A DNA stretch of 64,000 bases from Flavobacteriaceae bacterium UBA5534 (GTDB taxonomy: Bacteria > Bacteroidota > Bacteroidia > Flavobacteriales > Flavobacteriaceae), in the NCBI GenBank assembly GCA_002426015.1, contig DINS01000023.1:76171-140170 (forward strand), in the 5' to 3' direction. The translations under genes and the position numbers were made by a program. The notes under the pieces were generated by a model, which saw only the letters and a list, made by a program, of their open reading frames with translations, did no database searches and was not told the DNA's origin. Below are positions 43,630-52,333 of the stretch, piece by piece; the first letter of the stretch is position 1, and each line of letters starts with the position of its first letter.

Positions 43630-43962
43630 TTATTGATTCCCCATGCTCTTCATCCATTCTTCTTGCATTTGACGAGATTGCTCCATGATTTCATCCCATC
43701 CTACAGTATAAATTCTGTAAAGAGTCATTGCGAAATAAGCTAAATTGATAATTAACACAATAAGCGCAATGGTTTTGGCGGTTTTCATCGCTGGAATGTT
43801 GTCATATTCTTCAGGATTCTGTTCGGCCTGCTTCATTTTGCTATGTGCAATGTAAAAGGCAATTCCTGCAAGAATGAAACCTAAACCGCCAAAGCAGCAG
43901 CATAAGAATCCTAAAATAGCCAGGATATAGACGATTGTTGGGTTGAGTCTTTGTTTTTCCAT
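43630..43962 (-). CDS. CCC-motif membrane protein
   Basis: A 110-residue protein with two transmembrane helices. The first contains the three-cysteine run FLCCCFGGLGFILAGIAFYIA that names the flavobacterial 'CCC motif' membrane family. A polar loop with EYDNIPAMKTAKTIALIVLI leads into the second helix, and the C terminus is charged (DEIMEQSRQMQEEWMKSM). The function of the family is unknown. It follows the DUF2752 gene by ten bases on the same strand, so the two share an operon. Confidence 0.82.
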   Translation of the reverse strand: MEKQRLNPTIVYILAILGFLCCCFGGLGFILAGIAFYIAHSKMKQAEQNPEEYDNIPAMKTAKTIALIVLIINLAYFAMTLYRIYTVGWDEIMEQSRQMQEEWMKSMGNQ

Positions 43963-43972
43963 AAAGTGTGTA

Positions 43973-44257
43973 TTAGTTGATTAGTTTTATAATATAACTG
44001 ATGATAATAACGCTGATACTTAAAATAAACAATGCTATTTTTAATTTTTCATCATGTCTAAATTTGATGAACAGATTAAAGATAATAAAAATTGTCAATA
44101 AAATAAGAGGATAGATGGCAGGATACATTTTAAAAGCTGCACCAAATTCGCCTTGAAAGAGTAAACCCAAAGCACGCTGTGAGCCACAGCCAAAACAATC
44201 AATACCAAAGATTTTTTTGTTTAAGCACGGCAACATATATTCTTCAGGGAAGGACAT
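43973..44257 (-). CDS. DUF2752-family membrane protein
   Basis: A 94-residue protein whose N-terminal part carries the DUF2752 signature CLNKKIFGIDCFGCGSQRALGLLFQGEFGAAFKMYPAIYP, with cysteines at about residues 11, 20 and 23, followed by two transmembrane helices. The family is widespread, small and uncharacterised, and the CxGCG motif is its most conserved feature. It is the upstream gene of a two-gene operon with the CCC-motif protein. Both are cysteine-containing small membrane proteins, so a joint role, perhaps in metal or haem handling, can be imagined but not supported. Confidence 0.85.
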   Translation of the reverse strand: MSFPEEYMLPCLNKKIFGIDCFGCGSQRALGLLFQGEFGAAFKMYPAIYPLILLTIFIIFNLFIKFRHDEKLKIALFILSISVIIISYIIKLIN

Positions 44258-44392
44258 AAAATATTGGTTTTACACAAATGTATAAAACTTCAACTTCAAA
44301 AACCTTTTACAGATAAAATTTCGCTTCAAATCATAAATTTTATCATTATAAAACTTTAATTTCGAAAAATTATATCTCAAAGTTTAATAAAT

Positions 44393-44596
44393 ATGACTAT
44401 TTCTCGCATTCTTAACTTTCTTCTTATTATAATTGGCGGATTTGTAGCGCTTTATGCCCAAGCTCAAGAGCAGCAAAACCAATATATCCTGATTGGAGGC
44501 ATCTTTATCTTGATGCTAGGTATCTATCGTATTTCACGAAATATCCCAAGTAAGAATGATACTGAAGATGATTATAAAAACAATGATGAGTTTTAA
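44393..44596 (+). CDS. Small two-helix membrane protein
   Basis: A 67-residue protein with two hydrophobic helices (about 5-23 and 32-48) joined by a polar turn (QAQEQQNQY) and a charged C-terminal tail (NIPSKNDTEDDYKNNDEF). No known domain. Its 3' end overlaps the start of the Smr-domain gene by about ten bases, so the pair is translationally coupled. That coupling and the plausible start make a real gene likely. Confidence 0.68.
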   Translation: MTISRILNFLLIIIGGFVALYAQAQEQQNQYILIGGIFILMLGIYRISRNIPSKNDTEDDYKNNDEF

Positions 44597-45146
44597 GATT
44601 GGCGATACCGTTTTAGTAATGGACGAAGCTATTTCTGGCATAGTCACAGAGATAAGCGGTAGCAAGGTCTCAATTGAAACTGAAGATGGTTTTGTACTTG
44701 AATTTAGTCCTGATGAGCTCCTTAAAACCAATCCTAAAGACTCTTTGACGTCTCAAATTTTCTCTGAACATTCTTTTAGTGCTGTCATTTCAGAAAAAGA
44801 ACAGCCCAAACGAGCCAACATCCCTAAAGTAAAACCTAAAGATCGCAACCAACCAGCTATGGAAGTCGATTTGCATATTCATCAATTGACAAATGCCTCA
44901 AAACGAATGACTAATTATGATATGTTGACGTTACAATTAGATACCGCTAAGCGTCAGTTGGATTTTGCGATTGCTAAACGGATTCAAAAAGTGGTGTTTA
45001 TTCACGGAAAAGGGGAAGGTGTTCTAAAAACAGAGCTGGAATACTTGTTTGGTCGCTATGAAAATGTCAAATTCTACGACGCCGATTACCAAAAATATGG
45101 AACTGGCGCTACCGAAGTTTATATTTTTCAAAATATCAAGCCCTAA
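44586..45146 (+). CDS. Smr-domain protein (MutS2-like endonuclease domain)
   Basis: A 186-residue protein. Residues about 1-60 form a small beta-barrel (KIGDTVLVMDEAISGIVTEISGSKVSIETEDGFVLEFS), resembling the DUF2027/KOW-like fold. The C-terminal half (about 100-186) is an Smr domain, with the LDLH-type motif VDLHIHQL, then FIHGKGEGVLKTELEYLF with the conserved HGxG, and a final GATEVYI strand. Smr domains nick DNA or cleave RNA. In MutS2 they act on collided ribosomes or branched DNA, but this stand-alone form is uncharacterised. Two adjacent ATGs (44583, 44586) are possible starts. Its stop codon overlaps that of the convergent lipoprotein gene by four bases. Confidence 0.85.
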   Translation: MSFKIGDTVLVMDEAISGIVTEISGSKVSIETEDGFVLEFSPDELLKTNPKDSLTSQIFSEHSFSAVISEKEQPKRANIPKVKPKDRNQPAMEVDLHIHQLTNASKRMTNYDMLTLQLDTAKRQLDFAIAKRIQKVVFIHGKGEGVLKTELEYLFGRYENVKFYDADYQKYGTGATEVYIFQNIKP

Positions 45147-46078
45147 TTAAAATTTGGAGTTACAGTACGATCAGTGTTCACTGTTTCTGTACCAAAATAC
45201 AATATTTGTTGCGTAATGTTTGGCAATTGTACATTGTTCAAATCAATTCTTACCTCAAAAACTTGTTTTATCACATGTGCTCTATACGCTGTTGCAGGAA
45301 CATTTGTGCTAACTAATGGGTTTAAAAAATCAGCTCCTGCACCAATAGTTGTAACATCGTTTGTTGGGTTTTGGTCTTGAGAAATATTCTCCTCATTACG
45401 TGTTAAGACTCCATCATTATCATCGTCGGTGTCTAAATAATCAGGAATACCGTCACCATCTGTATCTCTCGGATTGGTAAATGGGTTGTTGTCCTCATCA
45501 TCATTATCGTCTTCATTTTTTGTAAGCACATTATCACCATCATCATCTGCATCAAGATAGTTAGGCAATCCATCACCATCAGTATCTGTCGGATTGGTAG
45601 CTGGATCATCGTCCCCATCCAAATTATCATCCTCATCTTCTGCTGGTATCCCATCATTGTCATCTTCGGTAAGTGTAGTCGTAATAAATGCACTGCCAGA
45701 AGTTGCAGCCGAATCCCTAGTAATGTTTAAATCTGCTGGAGGGACATCATTACAAAAAGGTGACGTAGGTAAACTACTGTAGGTTCTGTAATTAAAGGTA
45801 TTGCTTGTATTGATAAAAATTTCGGGTATTGAAGGGTTGACCAAGGTCACCAATAAAGGATTGGCAGTAACTGTGTTTGTCTCAATTATCTCTTCAAATG
45901 TATAACCAGTTACTTTTAAAGAGAGTGATTCCGCTGGCTCATCTTTTGATTTGTAAAATACCAATTCGCCACAATGTTGCAACTCGTCTTCAAAGTCAAA
46001 ATTTACGGTAATGATATCACCATCATTACAAGCGGTAACTAATAAACCAAGGAAAAATATATAAAGTGATTTTCTCAT
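45143..46078 (-). CDS. Lipoprotein with thrombospondin-type-3-like calcium repeats
   Basis: A 311-residue lipoprotein (signal MRKSLYIFFLGLLVTAC, Cys17). Residues about 25-130 are beta-rich. From about 145 to 235 lies an Asp/Asn-rich region built on the repeat DTDGDGxPDYLDxDDDxDGVLT, occurring as two strong copies, matching the thrombospondin type 3/OmpA-linker calcium-binding motif. The rest returns to a beta domain with FLNPLVSTNVPATAYRAHVIKQVFEVRIDL. Calcium-stabilised rigid linkers of this kind are common on flavobacterial cell surfaces. The start is ATG 46078, because the upstream TTG would disrupt the signal. The gene overlaps the convergent Smr gene by four bases. Confidence 0.85.
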   Translation of the reverse strand: MRKSLYIFFLGLLVTACNDGDIITVNFDFEDELQHCGELVFYKSKDEPAESLSLKVTGYTFEEIIETNTVTANPLLVTLVNPSIPEIFINTSNTFNYRTYSSLPTSPFCNDVPPADLNITRDSAATSGSAFITTTLTEDDNDGIPAEDEDDNLDGDDDPATNPTDTDGDGLPNYLDADDDGDNVLTKNEDDNDDEDNNPFTNPRDTDGDGIPDYLDTDDDNDGVLTRNEENISQDQNPTNDVTTIGAGADFLNPLVSTNVPATAYRAHVIKQVFEVRIDLNNVQLPNITQQILYFGTETVNTDRTVTPNFN

Positions 46079-46154
46079 TTCATTCAATTTGAGAACAAAA
46101 ATAAAGGATTTGTAAATTTATAACGTTGCTATTAACAAATAATTTTAATTGACC

Positions 46155-46162
46155 TATTTTTG
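46155..46162 (+). promoter_or_regulatory. Bacteroidota -7 element upstream of the cysteine desulfurase gene
   Basis: TATTTTTG lies 15 bases before the ATG. The nearest TTG is 26 bases upstream, longer than usual. Confidence 0.5.
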
Positions 46163-46177
46163 TGTTTTAATTCAAAC

Positions 46178-47323
46178 ATGAGTAGAACCGTATATTTTGA
46201 TAATGCAGCGACCACACCTTTGCGTAGTGAAGTGATTGAGCGTATGACCGAAGTGATGAAAACGAACTTCGGAAATGCATCGTCATCACATAGTTTTGGC
46301 CGTTCTTCCAAAGCATTGATCGAGCAATCTCGTAAAACCATTGCTTTTTTTTTGAATTGTTCGGCATCCGAAATTGTGTTTACTTCTGGTGGTACAGAAG
46401 CTGATAATTTGGTGCTTCGAAGTGCAGTAAAAGATTTGAAAGTTGAAGAAATCATTACTTCAAAAATTGAACATCATGCCATTTTACATACTGTTGAAGC
46501 ACTTGCCAACGAATTTGGAATTATAGTCACTTACGTCGATTTACAGCCAAATGGCCATATCAATTATGGGCATTTGGAAGCTTTATTGCAATCTTCAAAA
46601 AAACAATTGGTCACTTTGATGCATATCAATAACGAAATTGGTAACAAACTCGATATCGAACGTGTTGCAGAGTTGTGTAAAACTAACGATGCCTTATTTC
46701 ATAGTGATACTGTGCAATCTGTTGGGCATTACATATTGGATTTACAAGCAATCCCTATTGATTTTATAGCTGCAAGCGCACACAAATTTCACGGACCAAA
46801 GGGTATTGGATTTGCCTTTATCAGAAAAAATTCCGGATTGAAAGCGTCTATTTTTGGAGGAGAGCAGGAGCGTGGCTATAGAGCGGGAACCGAATCTATT
46901 CACAATATCGTAGGTATGGAAGAGGCTTTGAAAATATCTTATCAAAATTTAGAAAAAGAACGTGATTATATAGGTGATTTGAAGCAATATTTTATCGATT
47001 CACTACAAAAAGCTTTTCCAAAAGTTGAATTTAATGGAGATTGTTCAGACAACACTGACAGTACTTATACATTGATAAACACTTGCTTGCCAATTGCTCC
47101 AGAAAAGGCTGCAATGCTTCAGTTTCAGTTAGATTTAAAAGGGATTGCTTGTTCTAAAGGGAGTGCCTGCCAAAGTGGAAGCAATCAAAATTCACATGTA
47201 CTGTCAGCTATTTTGAATGAAGAACAACTCAAACAGCCTTCCGTTCGATTTTCATTCAGTGCTTTCAATACTAAAGATGAGGTCGATTATGTGATAGAGG
47301 TGTTGAAAAACTTCGTTCAATAA
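46178..47323 (+). CDS. Cysteine desulfurase (IscS/NifS-like)
   Basis: A 381-residue class V PLP aminotransferase that takes sulphur from cysteine for iron-sulphur cluster or thio-tRNA synthesis. It has YFDNAATTPLRSEV at the N terminus, GNASSSHSFGR, FTSGGTEADNLVL, and the active-site SKIEHHAIL. The PLP lysine sits in ASAHKFHGPKGIGF (near residue 200), and the persulphide cysteine lies in GIACSKGSACQSGS (near residue 325). The presence of SSHSFGR and an extended cysteine loop is typical of the IscS group. No iscU or other cluster gene is adjacent, so I leave the symbol open. The ATG at 46178 is chosen over an in-frame ATG six codons earlier, which lies within the promoter. Confidence 0.93.
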   Translation: MSRTVYFDNAATTPLRSEVIERMTEVMKTNFGNASSSHSFGRSSKALIEQSRKTIAFFLNCSASEIVFTSGGTEADNLVLRSAVKDLKVEEIITSKIEHHAILHTVEALANEFGIIVTYVDLQPNGHINYGHLEALLQSSKKQLVTLMHINNEIGNKLDIERVAELCKTNDALFHSDTVQSVGHYILDLQAIPIDFIAASAHKFHGPKGIGFAFIRKNSGLKASIFGGEQERGYRAGTESIHNIVGMEEALKISYQNLEKERDYIGDLKQYFIDSLQKAFPKVEFNGDCSDNTDSTYTLINTCLPIAPEKAAMLQFQLDLKGIACSKGSACQSGSNQNSHVLSAILNEEQLKQPSVRFSFSAFNTKDEVDYVIEVLKNFVQ

Positions 47324-47326
47324 CCC

Positions 47327-49789
47327 CTAAAACTTCATCGACAACCTCACATTAAAAACTCTTGGAGTCAAATAGTTTGGAATGGCGTACTGACGTTTGC
47401 TATAAACATCTCTTACCCAAGTATTGGTAATCGAGTTTTGTATATCGAACATATTGTAAAGCTCAAAACCAATGCTTAAATCCTTAAAATGGCTTTTCCA
47501 GCCTTTATCGAAAGTTTTGTCTTTACTGACAAATACATAAGAAACACCAATATCTGCACGTTTGTAATCTCTTAAACGCGTTTGATAATCATAAGGGTCG
47601 GCATAACTTGGAGAACCTCCAGGAACTCCTGTATTGTAAACAACATTTAAGTACATTTTAAAATCTGGAAGGTTCTTTATATAATCTTGGAATAAAATTC
47701 CAAATTTCAAACGTTGGTCAGTTGGACGCGCAATATAACCTTGATTTTCGATATTTTCTTCGGTTTTCAAATATCCAAAACTAAACCAAGATTCTGTGCC
47801 AGCGACAAACTCGCCATTCAAACGTAAATCAAAACCATAAGCATAGGCTTTTGCATTGTTGTTGGCTCTATATCGAATCCTAACATTTTCAACCGAATAC
47901 GGATTCACATCAGAAAGACCTTTGTAGTAAGCTTCAGTGACCAATTTAAATGGTCTATCCCACATTTTAAAACTGTATTCGTTACCAAGTACTAAATGAA
48001 ACGACTTTTGTGCTTTGACATTCGGCCTTACTGTACCTGATGAATCTCTTAATTCTCTATAAAAAGGTGGCTGATAGTACAAACCTCCTGCAATTCGGAA
48101 TAACACATCTTTATCCCAGTTGGGTTTGATGGCAAATTGAGCCCTCGGACTAAAAACAGTTTGTGTTGCACTCTCGATGCCATCACCATTCACTGTCCAG
48201 TTGTGAGCTCTAACGCCAGCATTATAAAACACTTCGTTATCGCCAATCATCGAGCGTTTGCTCCATTGTAGATAAGCCTGTAAGCGGTCTATTTGAACTC
48301 TATTGGTTGCTCTTACATTTTGAAATGCCACCAATGGTCCTTGGTCAGGTTCGTAAGGTTGCTCATTGAAAAAATCTAAATTTGGAGGATTGATAGAAAA
48401 TCCAGCCGAATCGATTACTTCCCATTCTACCAAACGGTCTCTGATATCTTCATTGGTGTATTTTACAGACCATTCAAAAATATTATCATTCTTCTTAAAG
48501 TCGCCTTTGTGCTCAATGGTTGTAATGAGCGCATCCAAGTCATTTCGTCCATGTGTCAATTGTGAACCAATCCCTTCTGTAAATTCGACCTCTCCAAGGT
48601 TTTCATCGCCAATGTTACTGTTAACTTCTCCCAAACGGTATTGCGCCAAGATGTCAAAATACTCCTGTTCAGTGGTATGATACGTCGAGGCAATTAATTT
48701 TAAAGTAACATCATCATTCAAAAAGTAATTGGCTTTAAAAGCACCAAAATAGGTTTGATATTTATCCTTTTCCTGACCGTCATAAAATACGACCAATGCC
48801 AATGGATTTTCTAAAGTTCCAAAATTGGTTTGTCTGTTTTGAGGTTGAAAATTATACTTGTTGATAGAAATGTTCCCGAGAAAATTAAGATGGAATTTAT
48901 CTGAAAACTTATATGTCAAATAGGTTTGCGCATCTGCAAAGACAGGTTTTACAATTCCTTCAGTCTCTAATAAATTTAACAATAAACTATTGTCTCGATA
49001 ACGCAGTCCTATAATTCCAGATAGTTTTGAATCTTTTGATATCGCTTCAGCCGCAAGGCTTGCACCTGTTAAGCTTAAATCGGCACTTATGCCAAAACGA
49101 ATCGGGTTTCTATAGTCAATATCAAGAACAGACGATAATTTATCGCCATATTTTGCTTGAAATCCTCCAGCAGAGAAATCGACATTTTGCACCAAATCGG
49201 TATTCACAAAACTCAAACCTTCTTGTTGTCCTGAACGTACCAAAAACGGACGATAGACTTCAATCTCATTCACATAGACCAAATTCTCATCAAAATTTCC
49301 ACCTCGAACAGAATATTGTGTGCTCAATTCATTAGATATATTGACACCAGGAAGTGTTTTTAAGATGTTTTCAACACCTGGTTGTGCGCCTTTGATTGTT
49401 CTCAAGACTTCTGGGGCAATGGTGGTAACGCCTTCAACCGATTGTCGTGTATTGGTATTGATGACAACCGTTGCAATTTGCTCAATATTCAAATTCATCA
49501 CAGGATTGTACTCTAATTCCTGTCCGTTTTTCAGTTTGAATTTTGACACCACACGTTTAAAAGAAATATGGGTAAACTCAACAGTCACTTCGACATTTGC
49601 AGGGATTTTTAGTTCATAAAATCCGTTTTCGTTGGTGGTTGTGCCACTTTCACCAGCCTTAATGCTTACGTTTGGAATTGGCATGTTGGCGTCGTCTAAG
49701 ATAACGCCTTTAAGAGTTCCTGTTTGTGAAAACCCTATAAATGGAATGCAAATAAAGATTAGAATTCGTAGAAAAAATGCTGCTTTCAA
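47327..49789 (-). CDS. TonB-dependent receptor
   Basis: An 820-residue outer-membrane receptor. The signal peptide ends near residue 21. An N-terminal CarboxypepD_reg-like domain (GTLKGVILDDANMPIPNVSI, about 24-105) is followed by a plug domain (about 110-225: VEGVTTIAPEVLRTIKGAQPGVENILKTLPGVNISNELSTQYSVRGGNFDENLVYVNEIEVYRP) and a long 22-strand barrel to the C-terminal aromatic F. The ligand is not evident. No SusD partner is present, so this is not a SusCD polysaccharide locus. A metal or small-molecule receptor is more likely. It sits eleven bases downstream of the M23 peptidase gene, so the two are in one operon. Confidence 0.93.
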   Translation of the reverse strand: MKAAFFLRILIFICIPFIGFSQTGTLKGVILDDANMPIPNVSIKAGESGTTTNENGFYELKIPANVEVTVEFTHISFKRVVSKFKLKNGQELEYNPVMNLNIEQIATVVINTNTRQSVEGVTTIAPEVLRTIKGAQPGVENILKTLPGVNISNELSTQYSVRGGNFDENLVYVNEIEVYRPFLVRSGQQEGLSFVNTDLVQNVDFSAGGFQAKYGDKLSSVLDIDYRNPIRFGISADLSLTGASLAAEAISKDSKLSGIIGLRYRDNSLLLNLLETEGIVKPVFADAQTYLTYKFSDKFHLNFLGNISINKYNFQPQNRQTNFGTLENPLALVVFYDGQEKDKYQTYFGAFKANYFLNDDVTLKLIASTYHTTEQEYFDILAQYRLGEVNSNIGDENLGEVEFTEGIGSQLTHGRNDLDALITTIEHKGDFKKNDNIFEWSVKYTNEDIRDRLVEWEVIDSAGFSINPPNLDFFNEQPYEPDQGPLVAFQNVRATNRVQIDRLQAYLQWSKRSMIGDNEVFYNAGVRAHNWTVNGDGIESATQTVFSPRAQFAIKPNWDKDVLFRIAGGLYYQPPFYRELRDSSGTVRPNVKAQKSFHLVLGNEYSFKMWDRPFKLVTEAYYKGLSDVNPYSVENVRIRYRANNNAKAYAYGFDLRLNGEFVAGTESWFSFGYLKTEENIENQGYIARPTDQRLKFGILFQDYIKNLPDFKMYLNVVYNTGVPGGSPSYADPYDYQTRLRDYKRADIGVSYVFVSKDKTFDKGWKSHFKDLSIGFELYNMFDIQNSITNTWVRDVYSKRQYAIPNYLTPRVFNVRLSMKF

Positions 49790-49800
49790 TAGTATTGGTT

Positions 49801-51486
49801 TTATTTTCTGAAAAATGTCGCTTCAAATGTAGAACTATTTCCAACATTATCGGTCACAATCACTTTCAATTCATTTTTGGTGTCGGTTATCACATGGTCA
49901 TTGAAATCAAAGGTAAGCGTTCCTTTTTTATATTCATACTCCATTAATATCCATTTTCCGTTGATGGTCGCTCTATAATTTCCAATTCCTGATAAATCAT
50001 CACTGATTTTTAGTGTCAAATAACGATAATTGCTCAACCATTTACCATCCTGAAAATTAACGGGTTCAATTTTTGGGCTTTTGGTGTCCAAAACCAAGGC
50101 GTATGTCCCCAAAGCATTTGACGATGCTGTGACAATGTTGTCTTTTCGCTTGGTTGACAGATAGCTTGGATATTTTTTGTAGCCCAATAATTCAGCAATA
50201 TAAACCTTGTCTTTTTCAGAGTCCTTATAATTACTGATGTCATATTGAATCGATACATTTTTTTGTAACGGAATCACGTCTTTGTCAAGATAAATGGTGT
50301 CGTTACTCACTTTAAAATCGATAAAGGTATCTTCATAAAAGCTGTTTGCTGGGAAATAGACAGACACATTCTTGTCTTTAAGATTGGTTATTTGGTCAGC
50401 AAATACATAGTAATTTTTTTTACTTTCAGGCTTTTCTTTTACGATTGTTGGTATTTTGCCTTTTATGGGAATGGTTATAAAACTTTCATTGCCTTTAAAA
50501 TCTTTAATTTGAACTTTGTAAATGGAAGACGAATTGTTTTCAACTAACACATAACCATTGTCATCCAGATCTTTATACATGCTCAATGGATTGCCCTTTT
50601 CGACAAACAGTTTTTGAATCCGTGATTTTTTGGTTTTGAAATACTCATAATCCAAAAATCGGTTGATGTGTCTGCTCTCATCAAATGAAAAACGATAAAA
50701 ATCCATTTCAAACTTTTTATTTCCATTATAAAACGTTTGAAGATTATCAATACCATTGTAATTGGATGCCAAATCTTGCTGGTCGTATGTGACGATTCCA
50801 AAGCCAATATGACCTATCGCTTCGATGGGCTCAACTTTGTATTCGTTTGTTTTTGTTGGGATAAGCCGTAACTCGGTTCGGTCATTGTTGCCATTAATAA
50901 ATGAATTTTCATCCATAGGATATGCAAAAACTCCAACCACAAAAGGAGGTTTAGAGTCCTTTACTGGGATTCCAAAGAGTAAAGGGTTTATGGTTCGTTC
51001 CTGATTGTCACGAATTTCAAAATGCAAATGAGGACCGCCAGAACCACCTGTATTCCCAGAATAAGCTATAATTTCGTCTGTAGCAACCATCAACTCTGAA
51101 GCAGTAGGAAACAACTCAATTTCATAACTTTCCTTTTCATATTGTTTTGCTTTTACATAGGCTTCAATTCTTGGAGAAAAACTTTGTAGATGGCCATAAA
51201 CAGTCGTGTAACCATTGGGATGGGTGACATACAGTGCTTTGCCATAACCATAATGTTGTATTTTAATTCGGCTAACGTAACCTTCGGCTGCTGTATATAC
51301 ATTTTTGCCTTCCTTTTGCTGTGTTTTGATGTCCAAACCTGAATGAAAATGGTTGGTTCGTAGCTCTGCAAACGAGCCAGATAATATGATGGTAATGTCG
51401 AGTGGGCTTCTAAAATAGTCTTTAGGATATTCTACTTGGGCAAATGTAATTTGAGTAAGTAAAAAAAATAAAAGCAGTTTTTTCAT
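49801..51486 (-). CDS. M23-family peptidoglycan metallopeptidase
   Basis: A 561-residue exported protein with signal peptide (to about residue 17), then an M23/LytM domain (about 40-165). The zinc ligands are His and Asp in NHFHSGLDIKTQQKEGKNVYTAAEGYVS and the HLHFEIRDN motif, and GYGKALYVTHPNGYTTVYGHLQ lies between them. The set appears complete, so an active endopeptidase on peptide cross-links is expected. The C-terminal half (about 300-561) is a run of beta-sandwich segments, ending in a YRATINGKWILMEYEYKKGTLTFDFNDH region like bacterial Ig repeats. It is the upstream gene in an operon with the TonB-dependent receptor. Confidence 0.92.
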   Translation of the reverse strand: MKKLLLFFLLTQITFAQVEYPKDYFRSPLDITIILSGSFAELRTNHFHSGLDIKTQQKEGKNVYTAAEGYVSRIKIQHYGYGKALYVTHPNGYTTVYGHLQSFSPRIEAYVKAKQYEKESYEIELFPTASELMVATDEIIAYSGNTGGSGGPHLHFEIRDNQERTINPLLFGIPVKDSKPPFVVGVFAYPMDENSFINGNNDRTELRLIPTKTNEYKVEPIEAIGHIGFGIVTYDQQDLASNYNGIDNLQTFYNGNKKFEMDFYRFSFDESRHINRFLDYEYFKTKKSRIQKLFVEKGNPLSMYKDLDDNGYVLVENNSSSIYKVQIKDFKGNESFITIPIKGKIPTIVKEKPESKKNYYVFADQITNLKDKNVSVYFPANSFYEDTFIDFKVSNDTIYLDKDVIPLQKNVSIQYDISNYKDSEKDKVYIAELLGYKKYPSYLSTKRKDNIVTASSNALGTYALVLDTKSPKIEPVNFQDGKWLSNYRYLTLKISDDLSGIGNYRATINGKWILMEYEYKKGTLTFDFNDHVITDTKNELKVIVTDNVGNSSTFEATFFRK

Positions 51487-51649
51487 AGTTAGGTTTAGAA
51501 AGTCTAAAAATATTAAAAAAGTTATAAGTGCGCTAAAGTTTTTAATTTAATATATAACAAAAACTGTGGACAATTTAAAGTGTTAAAGGCACTCTCAACT
51601 TATGACTTATGTTGTAAAATGAAATATTTTAAAATTTATTGTAAAAGAA

Positions 51650-51681
51650 TTGTGATTTTTAATTTTGGTATGTTAACTTTG
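51650..51681 (+). promoter_or_regulatory. Bacteroidota promoter of the coiled-coil/zapA operon
   Basis: TTG at 51650-51652, a 21-base spacer, and TAACTTTG at 51674-51681, 24 bases before the start. Confidence 0.7.
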
Positions 51682-51705
51682 TTTCATCAGTATTGAAATT
51701 TGTAA

Positions 51706-51996
51706 ATGAGTAAAATTGAAGATATTGTTGATTCTTTAGAGAATAAAATCAGCAAAGTTTTGCATAAACAAGAGGTTTTGAAACAAACCAATGCGAAGCT
51801 TTCGGAAGAATTGGCCAATCATCAGCAAAAAATAATTCAGCAACAGGAAGATATTAGTTCTTGGATTGAAAAATACGAAGCACTCAAAATTGCAAATTCA
51901 ATGTTGGGCAGTGATGAAAATAAACGAGAAACAAAGCTCAAAATAAACGCATTAATAAAAGATATTGACCATTGTATAGCTCAATTATCTGAATAA
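51706..51996 (+). CDS. Coiled-coil protein upstream of zapA
   Basis: A 96-residue protein that is almost entirely a coiled coil (residues about 1-75: EDIVDSLENKISKVLHKQEVLKQTNAKLSEELANHQQKIIQQQEDI), followed by a short basic segment and the terminal helix INALIKDIDHCIAQL. This is like the small ZapB-type division proteins, but it is not homologous by eye. It precedes zapA by 17 bases in the same operon, an arrangement I recall as conserved in Bacteroidota. A role with ZapA and FtsZ is inferred. Confidence 0.8.
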   Translation: MSKIEDIVDSLENKISKVLHKQEVLKQTNAKLSEELANHQQKIIQQQEDISSWIEKYEALKIANSMLGSDENKRETKLKINALIKDIDHCIAQLSE

Positions 51997-52013
51997 TGTA
52001 AATAAAGATCATA

Positions 52014-52307
52014 ATGTCAGAGCAGCTAAAAATTAAGCTTTCCATAGCCAACAGAGTGTATCCGTTGACTATTGCACCTAGTCAGGAAGAAGGATTGCGA
52101 AAAGCTGCAAAGAAAATTGAAAATATGATTGGTCAATTTGAGCAAAATTATTCTGTGAGAGATAAACAAGATGTATTGGCTATGTGTGCTTTGCAATTTG
52201 CATCTCAAGTAGAACAAAAATCGATAGATAAAGAGTATGTCAATGAAGATATCCAAAACAGATTATCTGCTTTGGATGAGTTGCTTCAATCACATTTAAG
52301 CTCTTAA
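52014..52307 (+). CDS. zapA: Cell division protein ZapA
   Basis: A 97-residue FtsZ-ring-stabilising protein. The N-terminal globular part reads KIKLSIANRVYPLTIAPSQEEGLRKAAKKIENMIGQF, and the C-terminal part is the long dimerisation helix (about 55-95). The family crosslinks FtsZ protofilaments at midcell. It lies 17 bases after the coiled-coil gene in one operon and is followed by a 6S-type RNA and rny. The zapA-6S RNA neighbourhood echoes the zapA-ssrS arrangement of Enterobacteria. Confidence 0.92.
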   Translation: MSEQLKIKLSIANRVYPLTIAPSQEEGLRKAAKKIENMIGQFEQNYSVRDKQDVLAMCALQFASQVEQKSIDKEYVNEDIQNRLSALDELLQSHLSS

Positions 52308-52333
52308 CGTTCTTTAAAATAAAATAGGTTACT

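Noticed and set aside
45433..45693. Met-rich 86-codon ORF overlapping the calcium-repeat lipoprotein
   Set aside because: It is a shifted frame of the Asp-rich repeat, which yields artificial Met/Leu/Ile runs.
47327..51486. Polysaccharide utilisation locus around the TonB-dependent receptor
   Set aside because: There is no SusD-like partner, glycoside hydrolase or sugar regulator nearby; the operon partner is an M23 peptidase.
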